Of a stretch of 19,588 nt of DNA, positions 1 to 7,066 are shown one piece after another (position 1 is the stretch's first letter; each line of letters opens with the position of its first letter). A model generated the notes under the pieces. It did not search any database. It was not told the DNA's origin and saw only the letters and a list, made by a program, of their open reading frames with translations. The translations under genes were made by a program, and so were the position numbers. Source of the stretch: Porphyromonadaceae bacterium UBA4259 (lineage in GTDB: Bacteria > Bacteroidota > Bacteroidia > Bacteroidales > Muribaculaceae). The stretch covers positions 1 through 19,588 of the forward strand of contig DGWL01000066.1 of the NCBI GenBank assembly GCA_002396125.1. Direction: 5' to 3'.

Positions 1-71
1 ACAATGTGGGCGAACCTGTGAACGTATGGTACATATTACCAGTAATTTTCAAGCTGCCAGATAATAATTAG
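1..71 (+). CDS. C-terminal end of a TonB-domain protein (partial)
   Basis: Only the last 22 residues are in the window, read in the frame starting at base 3 and ending with TAG at 69-71. They read NVGEPVNVWYILPVIFKLPD plus NN. The pattern 'G-x-PVNVWY-x-LPV-x-F-x-L' is what I know from the C-terminal beta strand of Bacteroidetes TonB (energy transducer) domains, where the protein touches outer-membrane receptors. In this phylum such tails occur on stand-alone TonB proteins and on BlaR1-like M56 peptidases; the fragment cannot tell which. The next gene starts 34 bases downstream on the same strand, so co-transcription is plausible. The call rests on one short motif. Confidence 0.6.
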   Translation, partial: NVGEPVNVWYILPVIFKLPDNN

Positions 72-105
72 TACATGCATTGTTCCACAACTTAAAGAAG
101 AAAAA

Positions 106-936
106 ATGAAAAAGATTCCATTGTTATTCATAATATTAATTGCATTTTCTGCAAGCGCTGCAGCACAATGTAATATGCAAATTGACTATTCTGTTGAGGA
201 CATTCAATCAACAGTGCATGGGACATTGAGAATGCTTCTTCCTGACGGAAATACGGTCGTTCTTATTGATGATACAACTAGACAAATTAAAAAGGATTAT
301 AATTTGAATCAACTAGGCGAATATCGAATAACTGCAATCTTCTCCTCTAACACATCAGGACGAGATTCTTTAGAAAGAACTTTCATACTTACAAATGAGG
401 AATACAAGATAGAAACAATACTACATTTCCAAAAATCACCTAAAAACTGGTATGTCTGGGATAGTAAAGATTCCATAACATCTGGGCAGTTCATGATAAT
501 CAAGTACTCCAATCCTTCTCCATTAGTTAAGATAAAATATCTTCGTTATTGCACAGGTGAGAACGGAGAGATTCAAGGACCACTTTTTGTCGTCAAAAAT
601 GAGAGTCAAGACACAATATATGGAGAATATCTGCCAGGATTTTTATGGGGAACACTTTCCATGTGGTGTGATGGAGAATATGTAGGAGCCAAAGGGGGTG
701 TGATAGATTTAGACTGTAACTCAGTACCACCATTATACCCCAACGCAGAGAAGATGGCATGGGTGGGAAGTTTCGGAATAAAGATTACTCCTGGGAAATA
801 TCGCTTTAACTTATATTATTCTACTGAGGATAAATCAAAAGGCACTTCAGAATTAACGTCTGAAACAGATTCTTTCAGGTGGCTGAGTGATGTGCAAAAT
901 TGGCATCTACTCACTTGTGAGTTTGAGAAAGATTGA
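106..936 (+). CDS. Secreted beta-rich protein of unknown function
   Basis: I do not recognise a family. The 276-residue product opens with a clear signal peptide: MKK, a hydrophobic run (residues 5-16) and an Ala-rich cleavage region (SAAAQ, about 17-21). Cys22 follows, but Gln at -1 is not a normal lipobox, so signal peptidase I cleavage and a periplasmic or exported product are more likely than a lipoprotein. The mature part alternates short polar and hydrophobic stretches, as in an all-beta fold, is rich in Trp and Tyr, and has four further cysteines (residues 149, 188, 204 and 271) that could form disulphides. No catalytic motif is visible. The start is an ATG after an A-rich stretch. The next gene begins 3 bases after the TGA stop, so the two are almost certainly one operon. 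Base composition looks A+T-richer than the metabolic genes further right. Confidence 0.7.
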   Translation: MKKIPLLFIILIAFSASAAAQCNMQIDYSVEDIQSTVHGTLRMLLPDGNTVVLIDDTTRQIKKDYNLNQLGEYRITAIFSSNTSGRDSLERTFILTNEEYKIETILHFQKSPKNWYVWDSKDSITSGQFMIIKYSNPSPLVKIKYLRYCTGENGEIQGPLFVVKNESQDTIYGEYLPGFLWGTLSMWCDGEYVGAKGGVIDLDCNSVPPLYPNAEKMAWVGSFGIKITPGKYRFNLYYSTEDKSKGTSELTSETDSFRWLSDVQNWHLLTCEFEKD

Positions 937-939
937 ATT

Positions 940-2202
940 ATGGCAAGAAAATATCAAATATGGGTTATATTGCTGCTGATGGTTTGTGCTACGGGCTTCA
1001 CTGTGGGGGCGCAGTCAGCAAGTCAGGATGCTTCATCGCCCAAGACAGTTACTGGAGTTGTGGTTGATGCCTCTGATAATAAACCTGTGAAAGGGGCAAT
1101 TGTCTCAATTAAGGGTACTAAAACTAGCATTATGACTGATGCTGATGGGCGATTTAGCATTTGTGCTAAGCAGTCTGACTCTCTTGTTGTGACGGACAGG
1201 CACTATGAAAAAGCCGTGGTAGCGGTTGATGGGCAGCCAATGCAAATCTCGCTATTACCTCCATCGATTTTATGTGGTTGGGCATGCGGTTATAATGTGC
1301 CTGATGCTTTTGGCAATGTTAATGATGATAAGGGCAAACCCTTGTCTGGTGCTATTGTAACGGTGCTTCCGTCGGGAAAAACTGATATAACCAACTCCAT
1401 TGGGTGTTTCACTATCAATCAGATTGAAGAGAATGACCATTCGCTTAGGGTGGAGCATCCAGCTTGCAAATCTGTGCAAGGGCAAATTGAGGGAAACTAT
1501 TTTATTGTCAGACTTGATAGAAATGTCATTACTGGACAAGTGCTTAGTGCCGAAGATGGAGAGCCAGTTATTGGAGCGCATATTTGTGCTAAAGGCACAA
1601 AAAACGGCACTGCCTCTGATTTTGATGGCAAGTTCAGCATTAGCGTTACCGATGGCACCGTTCTCACTGTGTCGTGCCCTGGACTTAAGCCACAAGACAT
1701 TGTTGCCGATAGCCGACAACCAATGAAAGTAGTTCTTGAAACAGATGAGAATGCTCCTGATTATTTAACAAGCTCTTTTAATGTTATTGGTATTATTCGA
1801 ATGGATTCCCTTGATTTTGTGTTGCCTGAGAGTGAGTTCCTGATTGCACAGCAGCATATTGATATTTTAAAAGGAGACTATTATAAACTCAAAAATATAG
1901 AAATTTGCAGAGCGAAATATCTCCTTAACCGCGAGATTGATAAGCGTAAAAATAATGTCTCAATTTATGGGAATCCTGCTTTGGACCTTAGCAGTTATGC
2001 TAGGCAATATTTGGGGTTCAAACACAATGGGCATCGTTTGGTATTCATAAATCTAACAGAAAAAAACATCTGGTCAGACGGTTTTGACGATTTTGACAAA
2101 CATTTGAAGACTCTGATTATCCGTGACGCACCGCAACTTAATGTACGTGCCATTATTGATTTAGATACCGAAGGTTTCGTCTTCTTCTCCCTGAGATATT
2201 AA
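940..2202 (+). CDS. Secreted protein with three carboxypeptidase-regulatory-like domains
   Basis: The 420-residue product has a signal peptide (hydrophobic residues 8-24, cleavage probably near VGAQ, 22-25). Three carboxypeptidase-D-regulatory-like beta-sandwich repeats follow, at about residues 36-107, 115-194 and 196-270. Each has the family pattern 'G-x-V-x-D...P-x-x-GA-x-V...T-D-x-x-G-x-F-x-I'. The third (VIGAHICAKGTKNGTASDFD and on) closely resembles the N-terminal domain of SusC/RagA receptors, but no TonB-dependent barrel follows. Instead there are about 150 residues (270-420) of an unassigned domain. Its 'SSYARQYLGFKHNGHRLVFIN' stretch (351-371) recalls C-terminal segments of other Bacteroidetes exported proteins; that is from memory and weak. 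It is coupled to the upstream secreted gene by a 3-base gap. The likely place of action is the periplasm or cell surface; function is unknown. Confidence 0.75.
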   Translation: MARKYQIWVILLLMVCATGFTVGAQSASQDASSPKTVTGVVVDASDNKPVKGAIVSIKGTKTSIMTDADGRFSICAKQSDSLVVTDRHYEKAVVAVDGQPMQISLLPPSILCGWACGYNVPDAFGNVNDDKGKPLSGAIVTVLPSGKTDITNSIGCFTINQIEENDHSLRVEHPACKSVQGQIEGNYFIVRLDRNVITGQVLSAEDGEPVIGAHICAKGTKNGTASDFDGKFSISVTDGTVLTVSCPGLKPQDIVADSRQPMKVVLETDENAPDYLTSSFNVIGIIRMDSLDFVLPESEFLIAQQHIDILKGDYYKLKNIEICRAKYLLNREIDKRKNNVSIYGNPALDLSSYARQYLGFKHNGHRLVFINLTEKNIWSDGFDDFDKHLKTLIIRDAPQLNVRAIIDLDTEGFVFFSLRY

Positions 2203-2272
2203 ATAAATGAGAACTATTGTGCGTGCCGTGGCGATGAATGGTAATAAGATAAAGATTTAATAAGATAATGAA

Positions 2273-2310
2273 AAAATGTCCTCAAAGATTTTAATCCTTG
2301 AGGACATTTT
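2273..2310. terminator. Bidirectional intrinsic terminator between convergent genes
   Basis: A perfect 13-bp stem pairs 2273-2285 (AAAATGTCCTCAA) with 2298-2310 (TTGAGGACATTTT) around a 12-base loop, which can add a small inner stem. Read on +, the stem ends in TTTT and would stop the left secreted-protein operon (stop at 2202). Read on -, it ends in six Ts and would stop the gcv-lpd operon, whose last codon is at 2335-2337. The location between converging operons fits this double role. Confidence 0.85.
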
Positions 2311-2334
2311 ATGTTATAAGGGTGTAACCTATTG

Positions 2335-3678
2335 TCAGAACTGCTTGGCAGCGGCCATAACCACCTCGCTAAGGGTGGGGTGGCCGTGGATGGCTTGTGC
2401 CATGCGATTGACAGGCATGTTGGCGTTCATGGCGGTTACTGCCTCTTGAATCAGGTCGGCAGCATGCGGGCCACAGATGTGGCATCCCACGATGGTGAGA
2501 TCCTCGCTGCTGACGATGAGTTTCACCATTCCGTCGGTCTCGCCCATTGCCACCGCCTTGCCGTTACTGCGGAAGAACGACTTGGCAGTCACAACCTCGA
2601 TGCCTTGATCTTCACACTGCTGCTCGGTCAAGCCCACCATCGCGAGCTCGGGAGTGGTGAACACTGCGCTGGGCACAATGTTGAGCTTAATGTTGCTCTT
2701 CTCGCCCAGAATGTGAGCTAAAGCCACACTGCCCTGAGCACTTGCGGCATGAGCCAGCATGCAACGGCCATTCACGTCGCCAATGGCGTAGATGCCTGGC
2801 ACATTGGTCATCATGTTGTCGTCCACCTCGATGCCGCGGCGGCTGGTCTCAACACCTGCTGCCTCAAGTCCCCCGGGGAGAACGGCCTGGCGGCCTACCG
2901 ACATGAGTACGCGCTCGGCAACGATGCTCTTGGCCTTGCCCTTGTGGTCGAAGGTTATCTCAAGCCCGCCATCGGTCTGGTGAATGCCATTGACGGCAGC
3001 CTGAGTGAGGATGTTAACACCACGCTTGCTCATCACTGTCTTGAGGCGCTTGGCGATATCCTTGTCGAACGGAGGAAGAATCTCCTTCATGAACTCGACC
3101 ACAGTGACCTCAACACCAAAGCTGCTGAACACGCCGGCAAACTCCATACCAATAACGCCTCCTCCCACGATGCACAGGCTCTTGGGAAGCTCTTGCATTG
3201 CCAGGATGTCGTCGCTGGTCATTGCCAGCTCAGCACCCTCGATGGGAAGGCCACGTGGAATAGAACCGGTGGCAATAACGATTGCAGGGGCAGTGTATTG
3301 CTCTCCGGCAACCTCGATGGTCTTGGCATCGACAAACTTTGCCTCACCGTTCACCACAGTGATGCCGTCGCCACCCATGAGCATTGCCACGCCATCGCGC
3401 AGCTGCTTAACCACTTCTTCCTTGCGGGCAAAGGCCACGCTGTAGTCAACGCTCACCTCGCCGGTGGTAACGCCAAACTGCACAGCCTCGCGCACGGTGT
3501 TGATTACCTCGGCATTGCGGCACAGCGCCTTGGTGGGGATGCAACCGCGGTTAAGGCAAGTACCACCCAGCAGGTCGCGCTCCACAATCACCACTTGCTT
3601 GCCGTGGTGAGCGGCCTCGGCAGCCATCTCATAGCCGCCGGGACCTGCACCTATTATAATAATGTCGGTTGAAATCAT
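2335..3678 (-). CDS. lpdA: Dihydrolipoyl dehydrogenase (glycine cleavage L-protein, E3)
   Basis: This flavoprotein re-oxidises the dihydrolipoyl arm of GcvH and passes electrons to NAD+. The 447 residues carry the expected parts in order: an N-terminal FAD-binding dinucleotide fold (GAGPGG, 10-15), the redox disulphide in GGTCLNRGCIP (Cys41 and Cys46), an NAD-binding glycine motif (VGGGVIGMEFA, about 171-181), the second FAD motif ending YAIGDV, and the C-terminal dimerisation domain with the catalytic pair His433/Glu438 in HGHPTLSE. It is slightly shorter than the usual 460-475 residues, with no missing motif. It starts 5 bases after the gcvPB stop and is the last gene of the gcv operon, so it is probably dedicated to glycine cleavage, though it could also serve 2-oxoacid dehydrogenases. 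A terminator hairpin follows at 2273-2310. Confidence 0.95.
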   Translation of the reverse strand: MISTDIIIIGAGPGGYEMAAEAAHHGKQVVIVERDLLGGTCLNRGCIPTKALCRNAEVINTVREAVQFGVTTGEVSVDYSVAFARKEEVVKQLRDGVAMLMGGDGITVVNGEAKFVDAKTIEVAGEQYTAPAIVIATGSIPRGLPIEGAELAMTSDDILAMQELPKSLCIVGGGVIGMEFAGVFSSFGVEVTVVEFMKEILPPFDKDIAKRLKTVMSKRGVNILTQAAVNGIHQTDGGLEITFDHKGKAKSIVAERVLMSVGRQAVLPGGLEAAGVETSRRGIEVDDNMMTNVPGIYAIGDVNGRCMLAHAASAQGSVALAHILGEKSNIKLNIVPSAVFTTPELAMVGLTEQQCEDQGIEVVTAKSFFRSNGKAVAMGETDGMVKLIVSSEDLTIVGCHICGPHAADLIQEAVTAMNANMPVNRMAQAIHGHPTLSEVVMAAAKQF

Positions 3679-3683
3679 AACTA

Positions 3684-5174
3684 TCAGTTCAAGTCGGCAT
3701 TAAGAAGTTCACGGTAGGTTACAATCTGCTTCAACGCGGCCTTGGTGTCGTCGAGTCGACGCACTGGTGTGTTGTGTGGAGCAGTCTTAACCAGTTCGGG
3801 GTTCTCTTTAGCTTCAATGGCAATCTTCTTCATCACCTCGATAAACTCGTCGAGGGTCTCCTTGCTCTCATTCTCGGGGGGCTCAATCATCATGGCCTCA
3901 TGGAACAGGAGCGGGAAGTAGATGGTGGGAGCATGGAAGCCGTAGTCGAGCAGGCGCTTAGCCACGTCGAGGGTGGTGACACCTGTTGATTTGTCTTTCA
4001 AGCCATCAAATACGAACTCGTGCTTGCACACGCCGTCGAGTGGAAGCTCATAGTAGTCCTTGAGCGATTCCTTAACGTAGTTGGCGTTAAGAACTGCCAG
4101 TGGGCCCACATTCTTAATCTCATCCTTGCCCAGGGTGAGAATGTAGCTATAGGCACGCATTATCACGCCAAAGTTGCCCAGGAATCCGCTCACTGAACCC
4201 AGCGAGTCGTCGCAGTCGTCCATGTGATACCAGTAGATGCCGTCGGCAATCTCTTCACGGCTCACGCGAGGGTTGGGAAGGAATTTCTCCAGGCCTTCAC
4301 GCACGCCCACAGGGCCGCTGCCGGGACCGCCGCCACCATGAGGAGTGGAGAAAGTCTTGTGCAGGTTGATGTGCATGATATCGAAGCCCAGGTCACCAGG
4401 GCGGCACTTGCCCAGCATTGGGTTGAGGTTGGCGCCGTCGTAGTACATCAAGCCGCCTGCCTCGTGCACGAGTTTTGCAATCTCGGCAATGTTGTGCTCA
4501 AAGATTCCCAGTGTGTTGGGGTTGGTCATCATCATGCCGGCGATGTTCTCGTCGAGCAAGGGCTTGAGGTCCTCAACGTCGACAGTGCCATCGGGGCGAC
4601 TCTTCACAACCACAACCTCCATGCCACACACTGCGGCACTGGCGGGATTAGTGCCGTGGGCGCTATCGGGGATAATCACCTTCACGCGGTTCTCATTGCC
4701 GTTGGCAAGATGATAGCTGCGCATCACCATCAAGCCGGTGAGCTCGCCGTGAGCGCCGGCATAGGGGTTGAGGGTGAACTCGCTCAGGCCCGAGAGCTCG
4801 GCAAGCGATTGTTGCAGGTTGTAATACACTGCCAGAGCACCTTGCACGTTCTCCTCGTCCTGCAAGGGATGCAGGCCGGTGAACTCTGGCTTGGCACACA
4901 TCTGCTCATTAATCTTGGGGTTATATTTCATTGTGCACGAACCCAATGGGTAGAATCCTGTGTCAACACCAAAGTTGTTGTTGCTCATGTTGGTGTAGTG
5001 GCGCACAACGGTCATCTCGTCAACCTCGGGAAGGCAGGGTGCTTCCTGGCGCTGCAGTGCTGCAGGCAGGTCGGTGAGTTTATATTCAGCTAGCTTGTTC
5101 TCGGGCAGGCTATAGCCCTTGCGGCCCTCCTTCGAGAGCTCGAATATCAGTTTGCCATAGAATGTATTATTCAT
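3684..5174 (-). CDS. gcvPB: Glycine dehydrogenase (decarboxylating) subunit 2, GcvPB
   Basis: This is the PLP-binding C-terminal half of the glycine cleavage P-protein; together with GcvPA it decarboxylates glycine and moves the aminomethyl group to lipoyl-GcvH. The 496 residues hold the family motifs YPLGSCTMKYNPK (75-87), DSAHGTNPASA (170-180) and YYDGANLN (244-251). The PLP lysine is Lys273 in HINLHKTFSTPHGGGGPGSG (268-287). Length is normal for a two-gene P-protein. Its ATG lies inside the end of gcvPA (8-base overlap, ATGAATAA on the coding strand), which suggests coupled translation and equal amounts of the two subunits. lpd starts 5 bases downstream. Confidence 0.96.
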   Translation of the reverse strand: MNNTFYGKLIFELSKEGRKGYSLPENKLAEYKLTDLPAALQRQEAPCLPEVDEMTVVRHYTNMSNNNFGVDTGFYPLGSCTMKYNPKINEQMCAKPEFTGLHPLQDEENVQGALAVYYNLQQSLAELSGLSEFTLNPYAGAHGELTGLMVMRSYHLANGNENRVKVIIPDSAHGTNPASAAVCGMEVVVVKSRPDGTVDVEDLKPLLDENIAGMMMTNPNTLGIFEHNIAEIAKLVHEAGGLMYYDGANLNPMLGKCRPGDLGFDIMHINLHKTFSTPHGGGGPGSGPVGVREGLEKFLPNPRVSREEIADGIYWYHMDDCDDSLGSVSGFLGNFGVIMRAYSYILTLGKDEIKNVGPLAVLNANYVKESLKDYYELPLDGVCKHEFVFDGLKDKSTGVTTLDVAKRLLDYGFHAPTIYFPLLFHEAMMIEPPENESKETLDEFIEVMKKIAIEAKENPELVKTAPHNTPVRRLDDTKAALKQIVTYRELLNADLN

Positions 5175-6519
5175 TGTTCTCGTCCTCCTGTCCTTCGATA
5201 AATTGGTTAATAGCGTCGATTAGGTCGTCGATGTCCTCCTTGCTCACGGTCTCGGTGGCGCACATGAGCAGCTTGTCGTCGTCGATGGGAATGCCTGCGG
5301 CATAGGCCTGATTGAGCCAGCTTAGCAAGTCGTCGATGTTGAGCGAACTCTTAACAACAAACTCATTGAGGAATGGCTTGTCGGGATATTCAAGCTCAAA
5401 TTTGCCGGTCTTCACAAGTTGGTCGGCAAGGTAGTGAGCATTACTGTAGCTAATTTCATTAACCTCACGCAAGCCTTGCTTGCCCATCAGCGACATGTAG
5501 ACTGTTACAAAGAGTGCCATCAGGCTCTGGTTGGAGCAGATGTTGCTGGTGGCTTTCTCGCGGCGGATGTGCTGTTCGCGTGCCTGAAGGGTGAGAACAA
5601 AGGCGCGCTTGCCGTCGGCATCGGTGGTGGCACCAACGATGCGGCCAGGCATCTTGCGGATGAGCTTCTTGCTGGTGCACAGATAACCCACGTAGGGACC
5701 GCCAAAGTTCATGGGGATACCCAGGCTTTGACCGTCGCCCACAGCAATGTCGGCACCCCACTCGGCAGGAGTCTTAATCACGCTCAGTGCACTGGCGGGG
5801 CAGTTCATGATGAGCAGAGTCTTGTGCTCGTGGCAGTAGTCGGCCCAGCCGGTGTAATCCTCAAGGATTCCGTTAAAGTTGGGCGAAGCCACAATCACGC
5901 CGGCTACGTCGTTGGCGCCAACCTTTGCCTCAAAGTCGGCACGGCTGGTAACGCCATCCTTGGCCTCAATCATCTCCACGTCGATGCCATGGAACTTGGC
6001 GTAGGTCATCACCACGCGGGTCACAAAGGGGCTCACGGTCTCGCTCACGAGCACCTTGTTGCGCTTCTTGGCGTTGGCTACGGCCATCATCATGGCCTCG
6101 GCAGTGGCGGTGCAACCGTCATACATCGATGCGTTGCTCACTTCCATGCCTGTGAGCTCGGCCATCATGCTCTGGTACTCAAAGATGTACTGCAGGGTGC
6201 CTTGCGAAATTTCGGCTTGGTAAGGAGTGTAGCTGGTGAGGAACTCGCTGCGGTTCACGATGTCTTGAACCACGGCAGGGGTGTAGTGGTCATAGACGCC
6301 GGCGCCCATGAAGCACTTCACGGTGGTGTTGTCCATAGCCAGGTCGTTGAAGAAGTTGCGCACCTCTATCTCGCTCATGGCACGTGGCAAGTTGTAGTCG
6401 CGCTTGAACTGAAGCTCTGCGGGGATGTCGCTATAAAGCTCGTCGAGCGACTTGAGACCACACTTGTCAAGCATCGCCTTAACGTCGTCTTGAGTGTGTG
6501 GGAAAAATTTATAAGTCAT
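5167..6519 (-). CDS. gcvPA: Glycine dehydrogenase (decarboxylating) subunit 1, GcvPA
   Basis: This is the N-terminal half of the split P-protein. At 450 residues it is the usual length for subunit 1. Conserved blocks include FMGAGVYDHYTP (70-81), TSYTPYQAEISQGTLQ (95-110) and SMYDGCTATAEA (131-142). It has the PLP-transferase type I fold but not the PLP lysine, which is in GcvPB, so it acts as the partner subunit. The end of the protein is acidic (EGQEDENNE). Translation ends within the gcvPB start, overlapping by 8 bases. Upstream, 96 bases separate it from gcvH, a wide gap for this operon, and that gap holds a terminator-like hairpin (6553-6597). The start ATG is fixed by family alignment at the TYKFFPHT opening. 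Confidence 0.96.
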   Translation of the reverse strand: MTYKFFPHTQDDVKAMLDKCGLKSLDELYSDIPAELQFKRDYNLPRAMSEIEVRNFFNDLAMDNTTVKCFMGAGVYDHYTPAVVQDIVNRSEFLTSYTPYQAEISQGTLQYIFEYQSMMAELTGMEVSNASMYDGCTATAEAMMMAVANAKKRNKVLVSETVSPFVTRVVMTYAKFHGIDVEMIEAKDGVTSRADFEAKVGANDVAGVIVASPNFNGILEDYTGWADYCHEHKTLLIMNCPASALSVIKTPAEWGADIAVGDGQSLGIPMNFGGPYVGYLCTSKKLIRKMPGRIVGATTDADGKRAFVLTLQAREQHIRREKATSNICSNQSLMALFVTVYMSLMGKQGLREVNEISYSNAHYLADQLVKTGKFELEYPDKPFLNEFVVKSSLNIDDLLSWLNQAYAAGIPIDDDKLLMCATETVSKEDIDDLIDAINQFIEGQEDENNE

Positions 6520-6552
6520 AGCTTGATTTAGTCTTGATTGTTAATTATTAAA

Positions 6553-6597
6553 AAGCCAAGTGCCGGTGACACAAGTTTGTGACCAGCAGCTTGGCTT
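6553..6597 (-). terminator. Terminator-like or processing hairpin inside the gcv operon
   Basis: In the gcvH-gcvPA gap, AAGCCAAG (6553-6560) pairs perfectly with CTTGGCTT (6590-6597). An inner stem can form from GGT (6565-6567) with ACC (6582-6584) and CACA (6570-6573) with TGTG (6578-6581). Read on the coding (-) strand, the outer arm runs into CTTGGCTTTTTAATAATTAA, that is, five Ts after the hairpin. This has the shape of an intrinsic terminator just after gcvH, yet gcvPA, gcvPB and lpd lie beyond it. Partial read-through or RNA processing that leaves more gcvT-gcvH than gcvP message would explain it. Structure is seen; the effect is inferred. Confidence 0.55.
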
Positions 6598-6615
6598 GTA
6601 ACATAGGGTAGGGGA

Positions 6616-6996
6616 TTACTCCTTGATGAAAGCTTTGTAGGCGGCTGCATCCATGAGCTCCTCGAGCTCGGCGGGATCGCTAAGCTTAACCTTGATGATC
6701 CAGTTCTCGAAAGCATCCTTGTTGATAAGGCCGGGCTCATCCTCGAGAGCCTCGTTAACCTCAACAACAGTTCCGCTAACGGGCGATACCAGGTCGCTGG
6801 CGGCCTTTACGCTCTCAACGGCGCCAAAGTCCTCGCCTGCCTCTACCTCGTCGTCAACCTCGGGCATGTCAACGTAAACAACGTTGCCAAGTTCGTGCTG
6901 AGCATAGTCGGTAATACCTACGTAGCCGAATTCTCCCTCAACTTTTACATACTCATGCGACTCGCTGTAGCAGAGTCCGTCAATAATTTTACTCAT
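6616..6996 (-). CDS. gcvH: Glycine cleavage system H protein (lipoyl carrier)
   Basis: A 126-residue, strongly acidic biotinyl/lipoyl-type carrier. It shuttles the aminomethyl group from GcvP to GcvT on a lipoyl arm, and the reduced arm goes to Lpd. The lipoylated residue is Lys64 in FGAVESVKAASDLVSPVSG (57-75), and the GITDYAQHELGNVVYVDMP block (27-45) is the family signature. Length is typical. Its lipoate could be attached by the ligase encoded at 14618-15601. It lies 68 bases downstream of gcvT, across a short heptamer repeat, and is followed by a hairpin before gcvPA. Confidence 0.97.
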   Translation of the reverse strand: MSKIIDGLCYSESHEYVKVEGEFGYVGITDYAQHELGNVVYVDMPEVDDEVEAGEDFGAVESVKAASDLVSPVSGTVVEVNEALEDEPGLINKDAFENWIIKVKLSDPAELEELMDAAAYKAFIKE

Positions 6997-7038
6997 AGTT
7001 TTAAAATTATATTAAAAGATTATTTCTGTGTTTTAATT

Positions 7039-7066
7039 ATGAATTATGCATTAAGCATTGTGCATT
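7039..7066. repeat. Short 7-base tandem repeat at the gcvT-gcvH junction
   Basis: On the coding (-) strand four consecutive 7-mers read AATGCAC, AATGCTT, AATGCAT, AATTCAT, with a fifth poorer copy (AATTAAA, 7032-7038). The array begins at the gcvT stop codon (TAA at 7065-7067) and fills about half of the intergenic space. A+T-rich arrays of this kind around ATTATGCATT are, from memory, common between Bacteroidetes genes. ATGC/GCAT arms (7046-7049, 7055-7058) could form only a weak hairpin. Confidence 0.6.

Noticed and set aside
2207..2260. 17-residue frame (MRTIVRAVAMNGNKIKI) after the carboxypeptidase-regulatory-domain gene
   Set aside because: Too short to judge, with no conservation evidence. 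It lies in the untranslated tail before the terminator and is easily explained by chance.
5419..6531. 370-codon open frame on + opposite gcvPA, and similar long + frames opposite lpd and gcvPB (2749-3672, 4224-5093)
   Set aside because: They are antisense shadows of well-recognised genes. Their products are His/Ala/Gly/Val-rich with no domain, as expected from G/C-ending codons on the other strand.
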